Assembly (NCBI GenBank): GCA_947305245.1
Contig: CAMZDG010000011.1
Location: 1-64,000 of the forward strand
Direction of reading: 5' to 3'
Source of the DNA: an uncultured Lachnospiraceae bacterium
Lineage (GTDB): Bacteria > Bacillota > Clostridia > Lachnospirales > Lachnospiraceae
Length of the DNA: 64,000 bases
Of the stretch, positions 40,059 through 50,980 are shown one piece after another. The notes beneath the pieces were generated by a model, which was not told the origin of the DNA, made no database searches, and saw nothing but the letters and a program-made list of their open reading frames with translations. Positions within the stretch are counted from its first letter, which is position 1; each line of letters starts with the position of its first letter. A program made the translations under genes and the position numbers.

Positions 40059-40340
40059 TTGGAGAATTATCAGAAAACAATTGATGATATGCGGGAAAAG
40101 ATGAGGGGAGTATATGAAGGGGTTTTTGAGTTCGCTAAGTGCGATCGTACGGAAGTGAATAAACAATTCAAAGGAAATCTAAGAGTGGAAACAATCGATA
40201 ATCAATGTCTGAGAGGCTACACACTTGTGTGTAATGAGATGGAGTTTTTTACTTGGATTATTCAATCAGGGGGAAGATACAAATTAGTTGGACCAGAGGA
40301 AGCATGCTCGAAAATCAATCAAATGCCCAATCAATACTGA
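40059..40340 (+). CDS. Small protein resembling a WYL C-terminal (WCX) domain
   Basis: LRGYTLVCNEMEFFTWIIQSGGRYKLVGPEEACSKI. Confidence 0.4.
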   Translation: MENYQKTIDDMREKMRGVYEGVFEFAKCDRTEVNKQFKGNLRVETIDNQCLRGYTLVCNEMEFFTWIIQSGGRYKLVGPEEACSKINQMPNQY

Positions 40341-40387
40341 AATAAACATAGGGGACGAAAGTAAAAAAGGTAAATATTTTCAATTCA

Positions 40388-40416
40388 TTGACATAGTACG
40401 CTTAAATGTATATAAT
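40388..40416 (+). promoter_or_regulatory. Consensus sigma-A promoter
   Basis: TTGACA-17 nt-TATAAT. Confidence 0.85.
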
Positions 40417-40433
40417 AAATCATATAAGAATAT

Positions 40434-40505
40434 ATGAAACGGCAAAACAGTCGAAAGGCTGCGGCGCAAAACTACAAGGGCCTTTAAAATGGCAGCCAGT
40501 TGCAT
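40434..40505 (+). promoter_or_regulatory. GEMM / cyclic-di-GMP-I-type riboswitch aptamer
   Basis: acGGCAAAaCagtcGAAAggctGcggcGCAAAaCtacaaGGGCCTttaaaATGGCAGCCAGTTGC retains the conserved GEMM blocks: GGCAAA, GAAA tetraloop stem, GCAAA, GGGCCU, AUGGCAGCCAG. Confidence 0.75.
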
Positions 40506-40513
40506 CAATGTTA

Positions 40514-40557
40514 AGCATCGAGGAATGCCTTAATGGCATTTCTTGGTGCTTTTTTTG
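40514..40557 (+). terminator. Intrinsic terminator / expression platform of the riboswitch
   Basis: agcatcgaggaatgcc-ttaa-tggcatttcttggtgct-ttttttt. Confidence 0.85.
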
Positions 40558-40568
40558 AGGGTATCAAA

Positions 40569-40778
40569 ATGAACGAATATAAGACTATCAAAGAAACTGC
40601 TGAGCAATGGGGAATCTCCGTGCGTCGAATTCAGAAAATGTGTGAGGATCAGAGGATCCCCGGAGTAATAAAGTTTGGGCGAGACTGGGCTATACCAAAT
40701 GATGCGGAGAAGCCTGCTGATGCAAGAGTAAAGTCGGGAAAGTATAAAAACTGGAGAAAAACGGGTACTATACGGTAA
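40569..40778 (+). CDS. Small helix-turn-helix DNA-binding protein
   Basis: TIKETAEQWGISVRRIQKMCEDQRIPGVIKFGRDWAIPNDAEKP. Confidence 0.75.
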   Translation: MNEYKTIKETAEQWGISVRRIQKMCEDQRIPGVIKFGRDWAIPNDAEKPADARVKSGKYKNWRKTGTIR

Positions 40779-40799
40779 ATTGTAACGTGGAGGAATACT

Positions 40800-43700
40800 A
40801 TGCGTAGTATTAATGAACTCGTCTCAATTGTAAAGAGAATAGTAACGGACGCAGAAATAAATGCTAATGATTTAACGCGTCTTAAGGATTGGACTGATCG
40901 AAATAGAAATTTGGCATATGAAGCAGAACAGTCGGAATTGATAGTGCTTCTTGATTATGTGATAGACAAAAAATATTTGGATCGGAATTCCAAAGAATTG
41001 ATTCTGTATAAGGCAAGCTTTCTTATTAAAGGGCACAATACTTGCGTCGATACGTTATATGATTTGTATGAGATAATCGATCAGTATGGTGACGGGGTAA
41101 AGGTAAATCATCAGGATGATAAGACAGCATTTTTAAGGAAGTGGCTTGATAATAGATGGGAATTTTTTAAAATTGACTGGTCTGATGAACGCGTGGATTT
41201 AGTTGTAGAGAAGATGATAAGCAATATTGAACTGTCTGAGGAGGAACGAAATCATGTATTTGAGACAATCAATTATTGGATTCAAGCTGAACTTTGGGAA
41301 GCAAAGACCAAACATTTATGTAAGTTGGTAAAGGAACGAAAAAACATTGGACCGGAACTAATAGAGATTCTTGACAATGAGGGCGCCATAGCTGAGATCC
41401 ACGAATTGGGATATTGCGAGTTGGTGTATTACATAGAGGACATCATGGAGGACGGATATGATATTCGTAGTAATACAGAACTGATTGTGGTTTCTCTAAC
41501 GCTTATAGCCATGCTTTGCTATGAAAGCGGAAATTATTATAGTAGCGTTAGAAAGATTTATTCAGATTTATATAATAGGTTTTCAGAACAAAGAATTGAA
41601 GGAGCAATAAGATCCATTTTAAAGAAGTATAGGAGACCGGGTGAAAATGGAACTAGAATTATCAATGTTGTCCTTGAAAATGCGATAGTGCCTCAGGCAT
41701 ATTTGGCAGCGTATTTTGAGTTCATTTTTGATATCTATAAGCTAAACTTTGATTATGATTTGCCGGATAATCCATATGAAGAATTCAAGTTTGTTTTCGA
41801 AGGATTGCGTAACATTATGCAGTCTGAGGGAGATAATATTTCAATTAATGTTACGCAGAAAACATATAAGCTGATTGCTTCGACGAAATCCTTGATTTCG
41901 GATGAAAATGGGATGGACGCGCTGATTAAGTTAAGCATCATTGTGGTTAAGCTTATAGACAGGCGCTTTTGGGATAAAGAGATAAAGCTTTTTAACCCGT
42001 ATCTTCGGATAGGATTTGAAGGATGGGAAAAACAGTTTAATGGTATGAATAAAGAGAATCGAAGAGAACAAAGATTTTCTTCGAATGACTTTAGATCTCG
42101 CTGGGAACCAAAGTTTAGTTACACAATGAGTGGAGTATGTTTGGTACCACCTGCACACCGGGTAAAAGCTCAGTATGATTACAAAAGCATCGCAATAGAA
42201 GTATTGAATGAAACTGACTTATTGGTAAGATATGATAACTGTTACATAAAAGAAATCATAGGAGGATATGAGGTCAGTTCTCCGAATATAATTATTTCCA
42301 GACCTTTAGGGAAATTATCTTACCGAGTTGTGGCCGGTGAGGAAGTGCTTTACGATAGTAAGGACAAGTTATATAGGAATTACATTGTTTTTAATGGGAA
42401 TCGTGAAGAAATCTCCAATAATACGGACTATCAAGGAACGGCATATATATGCTATAAATCGGGTGAAGCAGATGTCGAATGCATTGAAGTCAGAGAACAC
42501 TATTGTTGGGGATTTAAACTAATCAGGGGCGGCGAAGCGCTTGCCATAGGACATGATGTCTTTAATTTTTCTTCCATGATAAAGCCTGGCGTTTTTGGAA
42601 GACCGTACGAGAAATGTCAGATTATGGATTTAGACGGTAAAGAAGCACTGAAAGTGTATCGCGAGATAAGCGCTTTGGTGTTTGAAGCCGATGGTATTTA
42701 CAAAAAATTTGATTTGATAATAAATGGAAAATCACATAAATTATCCGAATTGCCGCATAAGACAACGGAACGGGGAAGTATAACTAAGTATGTGGTTGAC
42801 CTCGATCTGTCCCAAAGCGGAATATATGACATTGAAGTTAATCTGCTTTCCGAAGGAAAAAGTAAGCATATTTTTTCCGACAGAATTGCATATGACAAAA
42901 ATCTTGTATTTGCCGTAAATAGTCTTGATGAAGGGAAATCTGCTATTAGCGTGTTATCAGACATCCTTTCAGTACCGTTTTCGGCAGAAGTATCCGCGAA
43001 AGATTTCGATCCCAATTTTATTAAGTTTTTCTGTGATGGAGTGGAGTATGCATATTATCTTCCGCTGAATTTGAGATATTATACTTTGGATGGAATTCAA
43101 TGGCATGATGCTGCGGAGGATATATGGATAGAAGATGTTTCTTTAAACACTACCATGAGACTTTATGATGCAGAGTGTAACGGAATAACGGTACGTAATG
43201 AAAATGATATATTGGTTGATGAGGGCGTTGCTATAAGTGATTGTTGTATGTATAAGACTGTGGACATAGGCTTCTTAAATTCCTACAAAGTCGTTAATAA
43301 GTTTATCAAGCTTGTTTTCTGGGCAGATGAAAAGAAAATGTATGCTATTACATGTTATAACAAATGTGTGCTTGATGAAAAAAAGACGCAAATAGAATTT
43401 CTGGATAATCCGCCAAGAATACTTGTTATGCCGCGATTTCATGGAAAAAATAAAGTCTCATTTGAAATGTATGATTCCAAAGGGGTAATGGTAGCTCACA
43501 GTAAGCTTTTGGAAAATGGACAAACAGAGCAAATAAATAACTTTTTGTCATTTGAAGAGTACACATTCAATTTTCATGAAAAAACAAAGGCGTTAAGGCT
43601 TAGGAAGGACACGTTGCTGTTCAGCACTAAAAAGACATTTTATGCCAAAAGGGATTTTGTGGGACGCGCACTCAAAATTGATACGATCTACTATAATACA

Positions 43701-44030
43701 TATGTTAACAAGAAAGAATTACAGGAAATCGAGCGCCATCTCTATATTGCTTTTGTCCGAATTGCGGATATAAGGGATGATGGCATTCTAGTGGGTAGTA
43801 TTTTTGTAAAAACATATAAGGGTGAATGGTGTCTTGATAAAATAAATCCTGTCGAAGTGGAGATATGCAGTGAGATAATTGATGACACCATGGATGTCTA
43901 CATTACAAATTATGGAGATGGTTTATTATATGATGAGAAAAAACACGGAATACTCAATTCCATAGAAGATGCGTGGGCACCTGACATTTTCTTATACACT
44001 TTAGACTTAAAGGGGGATTATGGTAGATGA
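40800..44030 (+). CDS. Large protein of unknown function (1076 aa), operon member
   Basis: Overlaps the downstream helicase gene by 4 bp; no recognised catalytic motif. Confidence 0.75.
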   Translation: MRSINELVSIVKRIVTDAEINANDLTRLKDWTDRNRNLAYEAEQSELIVLLDYVIDKKYLDRNSKELILYKASFLIKGHNTCVDTLYDLYEIIDQYGDGVKVNHQDDKTAFLRKWLDNRWEFFKIDWSDERVDLVVEKMISNIELSEEERNHVFETINYWIQAELWEAKTKHLCKLVKERKNIGPELIEILDNEGAIAEIHELGYCELVYYIEDIMEDGYDIRSNTELIVVSLTLIAMLCYESGNYYSSVRKIYSDLYNRFSEQRIEGAIRSILKKYRRPGENGTRIINVVLENAIVPQAYLAAYFEFIFDIYKLNFDYDLPDNPYEEFKFVFEGLRNIMQSEGDNISINVTQKTYKLIASTKSLISDENGMDALIKLSIIVVKLIDRRFWDKEIKLFNPYLRIGFEGWEKQFNGMNKENRREQRFSSNDFRSRWEPKFSYTMSGVCLVPPAHRVKAQYDYKSIAIEVLNETDLLVRYDNCYIKEIIGGYEVSSPNIIISRPLGKLSYRVVAGEEVLYDSKDKLYRNYIVFNGNREEISNNTDYQGTAYICYKSGEADVECIEVREHYCWGFKLIRGGEALAIGHDVFNFSSMIKPGVFGRPYEKCQIMDLDGKEALKVYREISALVFEADGIYKKFDLIINGKSHKLSELPHKTTERGSITKYVVDLDLSQSGIYDIEVNLLSEGKSKHIFSDRIAYDKNLVFAVNSLDEGKSAISVLSDILSVPFSAEVSAKDFDPNFIKFFCDGVEYAYYLPLNLRYYTLDGIQWHDAAEDIWIEDVSLNTTMRLYDAECNGITVRNENDILVDEGVAISDCCMYKTVDIGFLNSYKVVNKFIKLVFWADEKKMYAITCYNKCVLDEKKTQIEFLDNPPRILVMPRFHGKNKVSFEMYDSKGVMVAHSKLLENGQTEQINNFLSFEEYTFNFHEKTKALRLRKDTLLFSTKKTFYAKRDFVGRALKIDTIYYNTYVNKKELQEIERHLYIAFVRIADIRDDGILVGSIFVKTYKGEWCLDKINPVEVEICSEIIDDTMDVYITNYGDGLLYDEKKHGILNSIEDAWAPDIFLYTLDLKGDYGR

Positions 44031-47000
44031 GTAAACTTAATCCGATTGAGAAATCTAGATACATTGATGCCAAATACAAGGAGTATTTGCGTTCTTCTTT
44101 TGAGTTTGGAAAGAGCAGCCTGCAAAAACTATTTATGGAACAATTGGAAACGGAACGGCTTTTTAAGGGACCATATGTTGACTTGAGTTTCCCTTTTCAG
44201 AGAGGGCATAATCTTGATTCCTTGATTGATGAAGGACTAGTATGCAAAGACTTCAGAATGCTTGAGGACATAAATTTTTCCAGACCTCTGTATTCTCATC
44301 AGGAAGAAGCACTGCGTCTAATCAAAAAAGGAAGGAGTGCAATCATTACAACAGGTACAGGATCTGGAAAAACCGAAAGTTTTCTGTATCCGATTTTGAA
44401 TGACTTGCTTTATGACATAGAAAATGGGAACAGAGAAGTAGGCATTCGCGCTATATTTCTGTATCCAATGAATGCACTGGTAAATGATCAGATTGACCGC
44501 ATTCGAAAGATACTTAGGAACTGTCCTGACATTACTTTTGGATTTTTTACGGGAGAGACGCCCGAGAAGGCATCCATTGCTTACAGGGCCAAGCTTGGAG
44601 AAGAAAATGACACGGTAATTACGGAAAATGAGCTTGTTTCGAGAGAAGAGATCAGAAGTAATCCGCCGCATTTATTGTTCACGAATTATTCCATGTTGGA
44701 ATACTTGCTCATTAGACCAAATGATTATTCCATATTTGTTCCTGAAAGACTGAATAATTGGAAGTATGTTGTGTTGGACGAGGCACATACATATAGCGGG
44801 TCCTTAGGAATTGAATTATCTCTCTTGTTAAGAAGACTAACCGGACTGGCACCAAGAAAACCGCGCTTTATTTTGACTAGTGCCACATTGGGGAAGCAGG
44901 GAAAATCCGAAGAAGATATAGTGAGGTTTGCTACAAACTTGACCTCTGCTGATTTTTCGGTATCTGACATTATTTTTTCTAAGAGAATTGTTATTCCCAA
45001 TATCCCTCAGTATAGGGTGGCAGGTGCCGATTATATTGCAATAAAAAATTCCGGCATGGCTGTAGATCAAATAAAGTCGATCGCCATGAAATATATTTCT
45101 AGTACTGCTTCGGAAACAAAGGGGATTCTGTATGAATTACTGTGCAAAGATGAAAACGTGCTTGATCTTTGTGAGATGCTCAAAGAAGGAAGCAGAGAGT
45201 TTAAGTACATTCATGACCGAATGGCAGAACACGTATCTCCTGAAGAATTGATTTCCCTTATTGATATTATTAATGCCGCGGAAAAAGACGGCATTGGACT
45301 TTTTGATCTAAAATACCATTCTTTTGTGCGCCCGCTTTCCGGGGCTTACATTACCTATGGCAAGAATCCCAAACTGAGTCTTACAAAAACAAATGAAATA
45401 GATGGGATGAAGGCATTTGAAGTTGGAAATTGCAGATACTGTAATTCTCCATATATTATTGGAAAAATCCAAAAAAAAGACGAAGATCAGATGGATTATC
45501 TCTTTCAGAATAAGGAGATAGACATATATGAGAATTATGGTAATGAAGAGTTTGTAAGATTGGATTATTTTCTTCTTGAAAATACGATTAACGAGGATGA
45601 GGTCAATGGAGACATCATAGAAGCGTTCGAAGTATGCGCTAAATGTGGCGAGATAAATGCCGCAGATAACCTCAATGCAAAGAAATGCAAATGTGGCGAA
45701 GAATACAGATTCAAGGCATACAGGGTTTTGCAGCGTAAGGAAGAGAATGATGAAGTAATCTATAATAATATTGCGCAGTGTCCATGCTGTGGGCATAAAG
45801 GAAAAGGCGGAGTTGTAAAGGCACTGAACATTGGAAAGGATGAAGGAACAGCTCTCATTGCTCAAATATTATATGAGGCCATTGATGAAGGAGAACAAGA
45901 AACTAGAAAGATAAAAAGGCTTTCTCTTACACCGGGAACAAATAGAGCGTCAGACGCGAAAGACGAAAAGGTTAAGCAGTATTTGGCCTTTTCTGATAGC
46001 CGTCAACAGGCGAGCTTTGCTGCGGTTTTCTTTGATTCTAATCATGTCAGAATGTTGCGTAAACGCTTGATTTGGGAGATGATAAAGAATAAAGGCTATG
46101 AAGAAATGGGTGTTAACGAGCTGACATCTTTACTTGAAGACCGCATCAAAACAAGCGATCTTTTTTCTAATAACGTGAACTCACATAAAAATGCCTGGGC
46201 CGCAGTTATGGTGGATCTATTAAAGGTCGATGGTGATTATGATGGTGAAGGCTTGGGATTGTATTATTTTGACATAGATTTGAAGGATATTTTAGATGAG
46301 TTTTCTGATGAAGACATAGCTGATGCTGAAGCTTTTGCGGGTTGCGGCATGACTAAGAAAAAACTATATGATTTTATGCAGGTGGCTTTCAGCGTTTTTA
46401 AGACTACGCCTGCGGTGAATTATGTCAAGTCAACGTTTACGCCGGAAGAAAAACTGGAATTCTTGGAATACAGAAGATTTAATAACTATGTGACTTTGAG
46501 TAATCCCAAAAGAACGGCAAAAGGGAATGAAGAGAGTACCTTTTATGGCGTGAGGAGTTTTTTGCCAGTAAGCGGTGAAAGCAATATGGTTGTTCGGTAT
46601 GCCATGAAAGCATTTGGAATTGATGCAGATTCAGCCAAGAAAGCTCTTGAATGTGTGTTTGATTTGCTTATACAGGCAAATGACATGGCAGGAAGCGACA
46701 AGTTTCTTGTAAAACACGATAAGAAGGAAGCATATCAAATAGATGCAGGCAGGTATATCGTAAAGAATTATAAGAAATCAAGATTTTATCAGTGCAGCAA
46801 GTGTGGGCGATTAACCCCTTACAATATTAATGACAAATGCGTGCAGGATCGTTGTACGGGAAAATTAAGCGAGGTGGATCCTGATGAAGTGCTTACGGGA
46901 AACTATTATCGTAGGCAGTATATGAATAAGAAAATTGAAAGCATTGTCATCAAAGAGCATACGGCGCAGTTGGAAAGAAAACAGGCGAAGGAATACCAAA

Positions 47001-49189
47001 TTGATTTTAAGAATAAAAAGATAAACATATTAAGCTGTTCTACGACATTTGAGATGGGCATTGACATCGGAGGCTTGGAGACCGTGTTTATGCGCAATGT
47101 GCCTCCCACCCCAGCCAATTATGTCCAAAGAGCTGGACGCGCAGGGCGCAGAAAGGATAGCGCAGCCTATATACTCACTTATTGCGGAACGGGCTCACAT
47201 GATTATACCTATTTTTCTGAACCGGAAAAGATGATCTCTGGTATTATTAATCCGCCATATTTTAATGTTTTAAACAAAAAAATTATCATTAGGCACTTAA
47301 TGGCGACAAGCTTGGGTTTCTTTTTTAGAAAAAATCCGGAATACTTTAAGTCTTTGGATGCATTGGTAATTAGCGGTGGAGGGATCCAGAGCTTTAGAGA
47401 ATTCATGCATTCAAAACCAAATGACTTAAACGAATATATAAATAAAAAGATTCTTCCGGAAACGGTATATGCTGAGTACAGGAATTTCAAATGGCTTGAA
47501 GAGATGGGTGGCGAGGATGAAAAACTAACCCATTTCGTTGCGACAATCAAGGAAATGCTTAAGGAATTCGAAAATGCTAAGACCGAAGCAATTGCAAAAC
47601 AAGCGTTAGGAGATGAAGAGGCCAGCAGAAACGTTTTGTATTACATTCGTCAAATAGATAATCTTAAGAAAGAAGATGTAATAGAAAACCTGTCGAAGTA
47701 TTGCGTTATTCCCAAGTATGGATTCCCCGTTGATGTAGTTGATCTTCAGATATATGAGAATGGTACGCGCGTAAATAAGTATGACATGAGCAGGGATCTT
47801 AAGGTGGCAATTTCAGAATACGCGCCTGATTCGGAAGTGATAGTAGACGGAAAAAAATACACCTCAAAGTATATTGCGCTTAAGAATCAAGATGAGTTTG
47901 CAAAAAACTGGTTCGTAACATGCCCGACATGCAAAAAGGTAAATGTATTTCTTAGCAGGGGAAACAATTCTGGATGCAAGTATTGCGGGACTTCAATATC
48001 AACTGAGACAGCAGAATATTACATAGAACCCATTTACGGGTTTAAGAGTGGAGAGACAAAGGAGAGCACCCGATTAAAACCGAAAAGATCATATGCAGGC
48101 GAGGTTTCTTATGTTGGTAATGGAAAAACCGACGAAAGGAGATTGGTTTTTGGTAATGCCATGGGTATAGAAACAAGCAGCGAGGATGAACTGCTTGTTA
48201 TGAATAAATCCGGGTTTTATATGTGTTCCTTGTGTGGTTACAGCGATATTGAAAAAAAGGGAAATAAGACGCCAAGGATACTAAAAAACCATAAGAATTA
48301 CAGGCAATATGATTGCAGAAATGATGAATTGGATTATGTTAAGCTGGGGCATAAATTCCAAACAGACGTGGCAAGATTTACAATACCTAACCTTGATACG
48401 ATGGATAAGCTGGGCTTTCCGCAGGCACTGTCATTTATGTATGCATTCCTCGAGGGCATAAGCATGGCGCTAGGAATTGAGAGGACTGACATAGACGGTG
48501 TTTTGGAGATAAATTTAGAGTTACAAAGTTACGACATTCTTTTATATGACAATGTTCCAGGAGGTGCCGGTCATGTTAAAAGGTTGTTAAGCAGGGAAGC
48601 CGTTGTAGGTTCGTTAAAAGCTGCATTGGAGCGAGTAAGTACTGAGTGCTGTGATGAGAATACATCATGTTATAACTGCTTAAGAAACTATTACAATCAA
48701 GCTTATCACAGTAAGCTGCAAAGAAAACTTGCCATTGATGTTATTAAGCGGTTACTATTTGAAATCGAGCAGAGTCAGGAAAGTTACCAGAATGAACGCT
48801 GGCATTGGAACGGAATTGGCGGGATTTCAAATAGAAGGATGAAGCTGGTTTTGGGATCAGACGGCCGTAATCCAGGAAATGAATCAGCAGATGAAATATG
48901 GAACGATTTGCTTGAGGATTGTTATGAAGACGGCGAACTGACTATGGTTAAGGAAATTAAGAACAAGAGCCCCAAAACAATAGCACAACCTTATTACCAT
49001 AAAACTGTTAAAATTGAAGAAACGGGAGAGGAATTCGTCGCTAATCTCTTATGGGACGAAAAACATGTGATACTTTTTTTGGATGAAACATATGATGATT
49101 ATTTGATAGCTAAAAAAACAGGCTGGGCAGTGTATTGTACAAAGGATGGCTTCGATATTGATGAGCTTTTAGAGAAAGTGAGTGAATAG
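44027..49189 (+). CDS. DEAH-box helicase with C-terminal DUF1998/MrfA-like Cys region (Druantia DruE-like)
   Basis: TTGTGSGKTESFLYPIL, VLDEAHTYSGSLGIELSLLLRRL, QRAGRAGRR, VPGGAGHVKRL...CYNCLRNYYNQAYHSKL. Confidence 0.85.
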   Translation: MSKLNPIEKSRYIDAKYKEYLRSSFEFGKSSLQKLFMEQLETERLFKGPYVDLSFPFQRGHNLDSLIDEGLVCKDFRMLEDINFSRPLYSHQEEALRLIKKGRSAIITTGTGSGKTESFLYPILNDLLYDIENGNREVGIRAIFLYPMNALVNDQIDRIRKILRNCPDITFGFFTGETPEKASIAYRAKLGEENDTVITENELVSREEIRSNPPHLLFTNYSMLEYLLIRPNDYSIFVPERLNNWKYVVLDEAHTYSGSLGIELSLLLRRLTGLAPRKPRFILTSATLGKQGKSEEDIVRFATNLTSADFSVSDIIFSKRIVIPNIPQYRVAGADYIAIKNSGMAVDQIKSIAMKYISSTASETKGILYELLCKDENVLDLCEMLKEGSREFKYIHDRMAEHVSPEELISLIDIINAAEKDGIGLFDLKYHSFVRPLSGAYITYGKNPKLSLTKTNEIDGMKAFEVGNCRYCNSPYIIGKIQKKDEDQMDYLFQNKEIDIYENYGNEEFVRLDYFLLENTINEDEVNGDIIEAFEVCAKCGEINAADNLNAKKCKCGEEYRFKAYRVLQRKEENDEVIYNNIAQCPCCGHKGKGGVVKALNIGKDEGTALIAQILYEAIDEGEQETRKIKRLSLTPGTNRASDAKDEKVKQYLAFSDSRQQASFAAVFFDSNHVRMLRKRLIWEMIKNKGYEEMGVNELTSLLEDRIKTSDLFSNNVNSHKNAWAAVMVDLLKVDGDYDGEGLGLYYFDIDLKDILDEFSDEDIADAEAFAGCGMTKKKLYDFMQVAFSVFKTTPAVNYVKSTFTPEEKLEFLEYRRFNNYVTLSNPKRTAKGNEESTFYGVRSFLPVSGESNMVVRYAMKAFGIDADSAKKALECVFDLLIQANDMAGSDKFLVKHDKKEAYQIDAGRYIVKNYKKSRFYQCSKCGRLTPYNINDKCVQDRCTGKLSEVDPDEVLTGNYYRRQYMNKKIESIVIKEHTAQLERKQAKEYQIDFKNKKINILSCSTTFEMGIDIGGLETVFMRNVPPTPANYVQRAGRAGRRKDSAAYILTYCGTGSHDYTYFSEPEKMISGIINPPYFNVLNKKIIIRHLMATSLGFFFRKNPEYFKSLDALVISGGGIQSFREFMHSKPNDLNEYINKKILPETVYAEYRNFKWLEEMGGEDEKLTHFVATIKEMLKEFENAKTEAIAKQALGDEEASRNVLYYIRQIDNLKKEDVIENLSKYCVIPKYGFPVDVVDLQIYENGTRVNKYDMSRDLKVAISEYAPDSEVIVDGKKYTSKYIALKNQDEFAKNWFVTCPTCKKVNVFLSRGNNSGCKYCGTSISTETAEYYIEPIYGFKSGETKESTRLKPKRSYAGEVSYVGNGKTDERRLVFGNAMGIETSSEDELLVMNKSGFYMCSLCGYSDIEKKGNKTPRILKNHKNYRQYDCRNDELDYVKLGHKFQTDVARFTIPNLDTMDKLGFPQALSFMYAFLEGISMALGIERTDIDGVLEINLELQSYDILLYDNVPGGAGHVKRLLSREAVVGSLKAALERVSTECCDENTSCYNCLRNYYNQAYHSKLQRKLAIDVIKRLLFEIEQSQESYQNERWHWNGIGGISNRRMKLVLGSDGRNPGNESADEIWNDLLEDCYEDGELTMVKEIKNKSPKTIAQPYYHKTVKIEETGEEFVANLLWDEKHVILFLDETYDDYLIAKKTGWAVYCTKDGFDIDELLEKVSE

Positions 49190-49190
49190 A

Positions 49191-50921
49191 ATGGCACGAA
49201 TGATACCGGATATGCCAAGAGAATATGACCCCAAAAGCCAAGAGGGTCTAATGTTTGAAGAACTGAATTCTTTGTCGGATGAATACTATGTATTTCATTC
49301 TTTTTCCATTGTTACCGTAAGCGGTTCGGTGATCAGGGAAAGCGAAACGGATTTTGTCATTTTTCATCCCAAGAAAGGTATTCTGTGTTTGGAGGCAAAA
49401 GCTGGTCAAATTGAGTATTCAGATGGATATTGGTTATATGGTAGCGGAAAAAAGATGAAAAAAGATGGACCATACAATCAGGCAAGTTCGAACAAGTGGA
49501 AGTTAAAGGATTACATGATTGAGCATGGATTACAGTACGAATTTGAACACTGTAAATTAATGCATGCTGTTTGGTTCCCGGATGTTCCCCAAAATATCTT
49601 ATGCCAAAAACAATTGCCATCCGAAGCAGATTTGCGCATCACATTGACCGCAGATTCGTTTGGAAACATTGAGGCGGAAATCGAGAGAATTTTCAGTCTT
49701 GACATTCCGGCAAAGATTGAAACCAACTTATCAGAGAAAGATGCTAAGCGCATACTTGAGAGGGTACTTGCGCCTAGCTTTAATCTGATTTCTCTACATG
49801 AAGCTGAAATGGAGCGGACTAAGAATGTATTTAAGAAGATGTTAAAAGAGCAGGTAGCGTTGCTTAATTATCTTGAAGAACAGAATAATGCAATTATCAA
49901 CGGATTGGCTGGAACGGGTAAAACGGTGATGGCCGTGGAAAAGGCAAGGTTACACTCTGAGAAGGGCGAGGAAGTTTTGTTTTTATGTTACAACGCTTTC
50001 CTTAAGGCGTACCTTAAGGAAGCATATGGGTATGCGCGGGTACATTATTACACAATAGATGGGCTCGCTTGCATGTTATGTGAAACCAAAACTCCAAATT
50101 ATAATTTGCTGAAAGAAAAACTTGAAGAAATGTATTGCGATGGAAGTTTTCCGTATCAGCATGTGATAATAGATGAAGGACAGGACTTTGGTAAAGTGGA
50201 AGCTGAAGAAGTGGAACTCATCGATTTGCTGAAGACAAATGCCATTGAAAATGAAAATCGCCAAGGAACCTTTTATTTATTCTATGATAAAAACCAAATG
50301 GTACAGTCAGACATAATACCGCGGTACATAAAAGATGCAGATTGTAAGCTAACCCTTTACAGGAATTGTAGAAATACAGAAAACATAGCGCATACATCGC
50401 TCAGATTATTAGGATCGGATAAAATGCCCAAACTACATAAGGATGCGGTTCTTGGGGACATCCCCGAGATGGTTTTTTGTATGGGCAAGGAGGAAACAAT
50501 ATCCGCCCTGAATCGCATAATTGATAGGTATTTGGACGAGGGTTATACAAATGTTACCGTATTGACGTGCAAGACGGAGAATACCAGTATTATTTCGGAT
50601 TCCTGTGACGATTCTAAATACCGATATAAACGAGGATATATCAAGTTCACTACTTGTAGGAAGTTTAAGGGCCTTGAGTCTGATGTGATAATCGTTGTAG
50701 ACATAGATAAAAAAATGTTTGAGAGTGAACAGGGAGAACAGATCATGTACGTAGGAACGTCTAGAGCTAGATATAAGCTTAGCTGTATTGTAAATATGAA
50801 TGAAGATGATTGCAAAGAATTAATGGAGGAGCGAGGAATTAAGTATAACCGAAATATTTATAAGGCCTTTGCAACAAATTTTAATGCTAAGCTTCCGCCA
50901 AGGGAAGATAATAATATTTGA
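49191..50921 (+). CDS. NERD-domain + superfamily 1 (UvrD/DUF2075-like) helicase
   Basis: ETDFVIFHPKKGILCLEAKAGQIEY; INGLAGTGKTVMAVEKARL; VIIDEGQDFG. Confidence 0.85.
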   Translation: MARMIPDMPREYDPKSQEGLMFEELNSLSDEYYVFHSFSIVTVSGSVIRESETDFVIFHPKKGILCLEAKAGQIEYSDGYWLYGSGKKMKKDGPYNQASSNKWKLKDYMIEHGLQYEFEHCKLMHAVWFPDVPQNILCQKQLPSEADLRITLTADSFGNIEAEIERIFSLDIPAKIETNLSEKDAKRILERVLAPSFNLISLHEAEMERTKNVFKKMLKEQVALLNYLEEQNNAIINGLAGTGKTVMAVEKARLHSEKGEEVLFLCYNAFLKAYLKEAYGYARVHYYTIDGLACMLCETKTPNYNLLKEKLEEMYCDGSFPYQHVIIDEGQDFGKVEAEEVELIDLLKTNAIENENRQGTFYLFYDKNQMVQSDIIPRYIKDADCKLTLYRNCRNTENIAHTSLRLLGSDKMPKLHKDAVLGDIPEMVFCMGKEETISALNRIIDRYLDEGYTNVTVLTCKTENTSIISDSCDDSKYRYKRGYIKFTTCRKFKGLESDVIIVVDIDKKMFESEQGEQIMYVGTSRARYKLSCIVNMNEDDCKELMEERGIKYNRNIYKAFATNFNAKLPPREDNNI

Positions 50922-50980
50922 ATGTTAAATAATTGGCTTTTTGCTAAAGAAGAAACAACCAATAAAGGGGAATGATAAAT

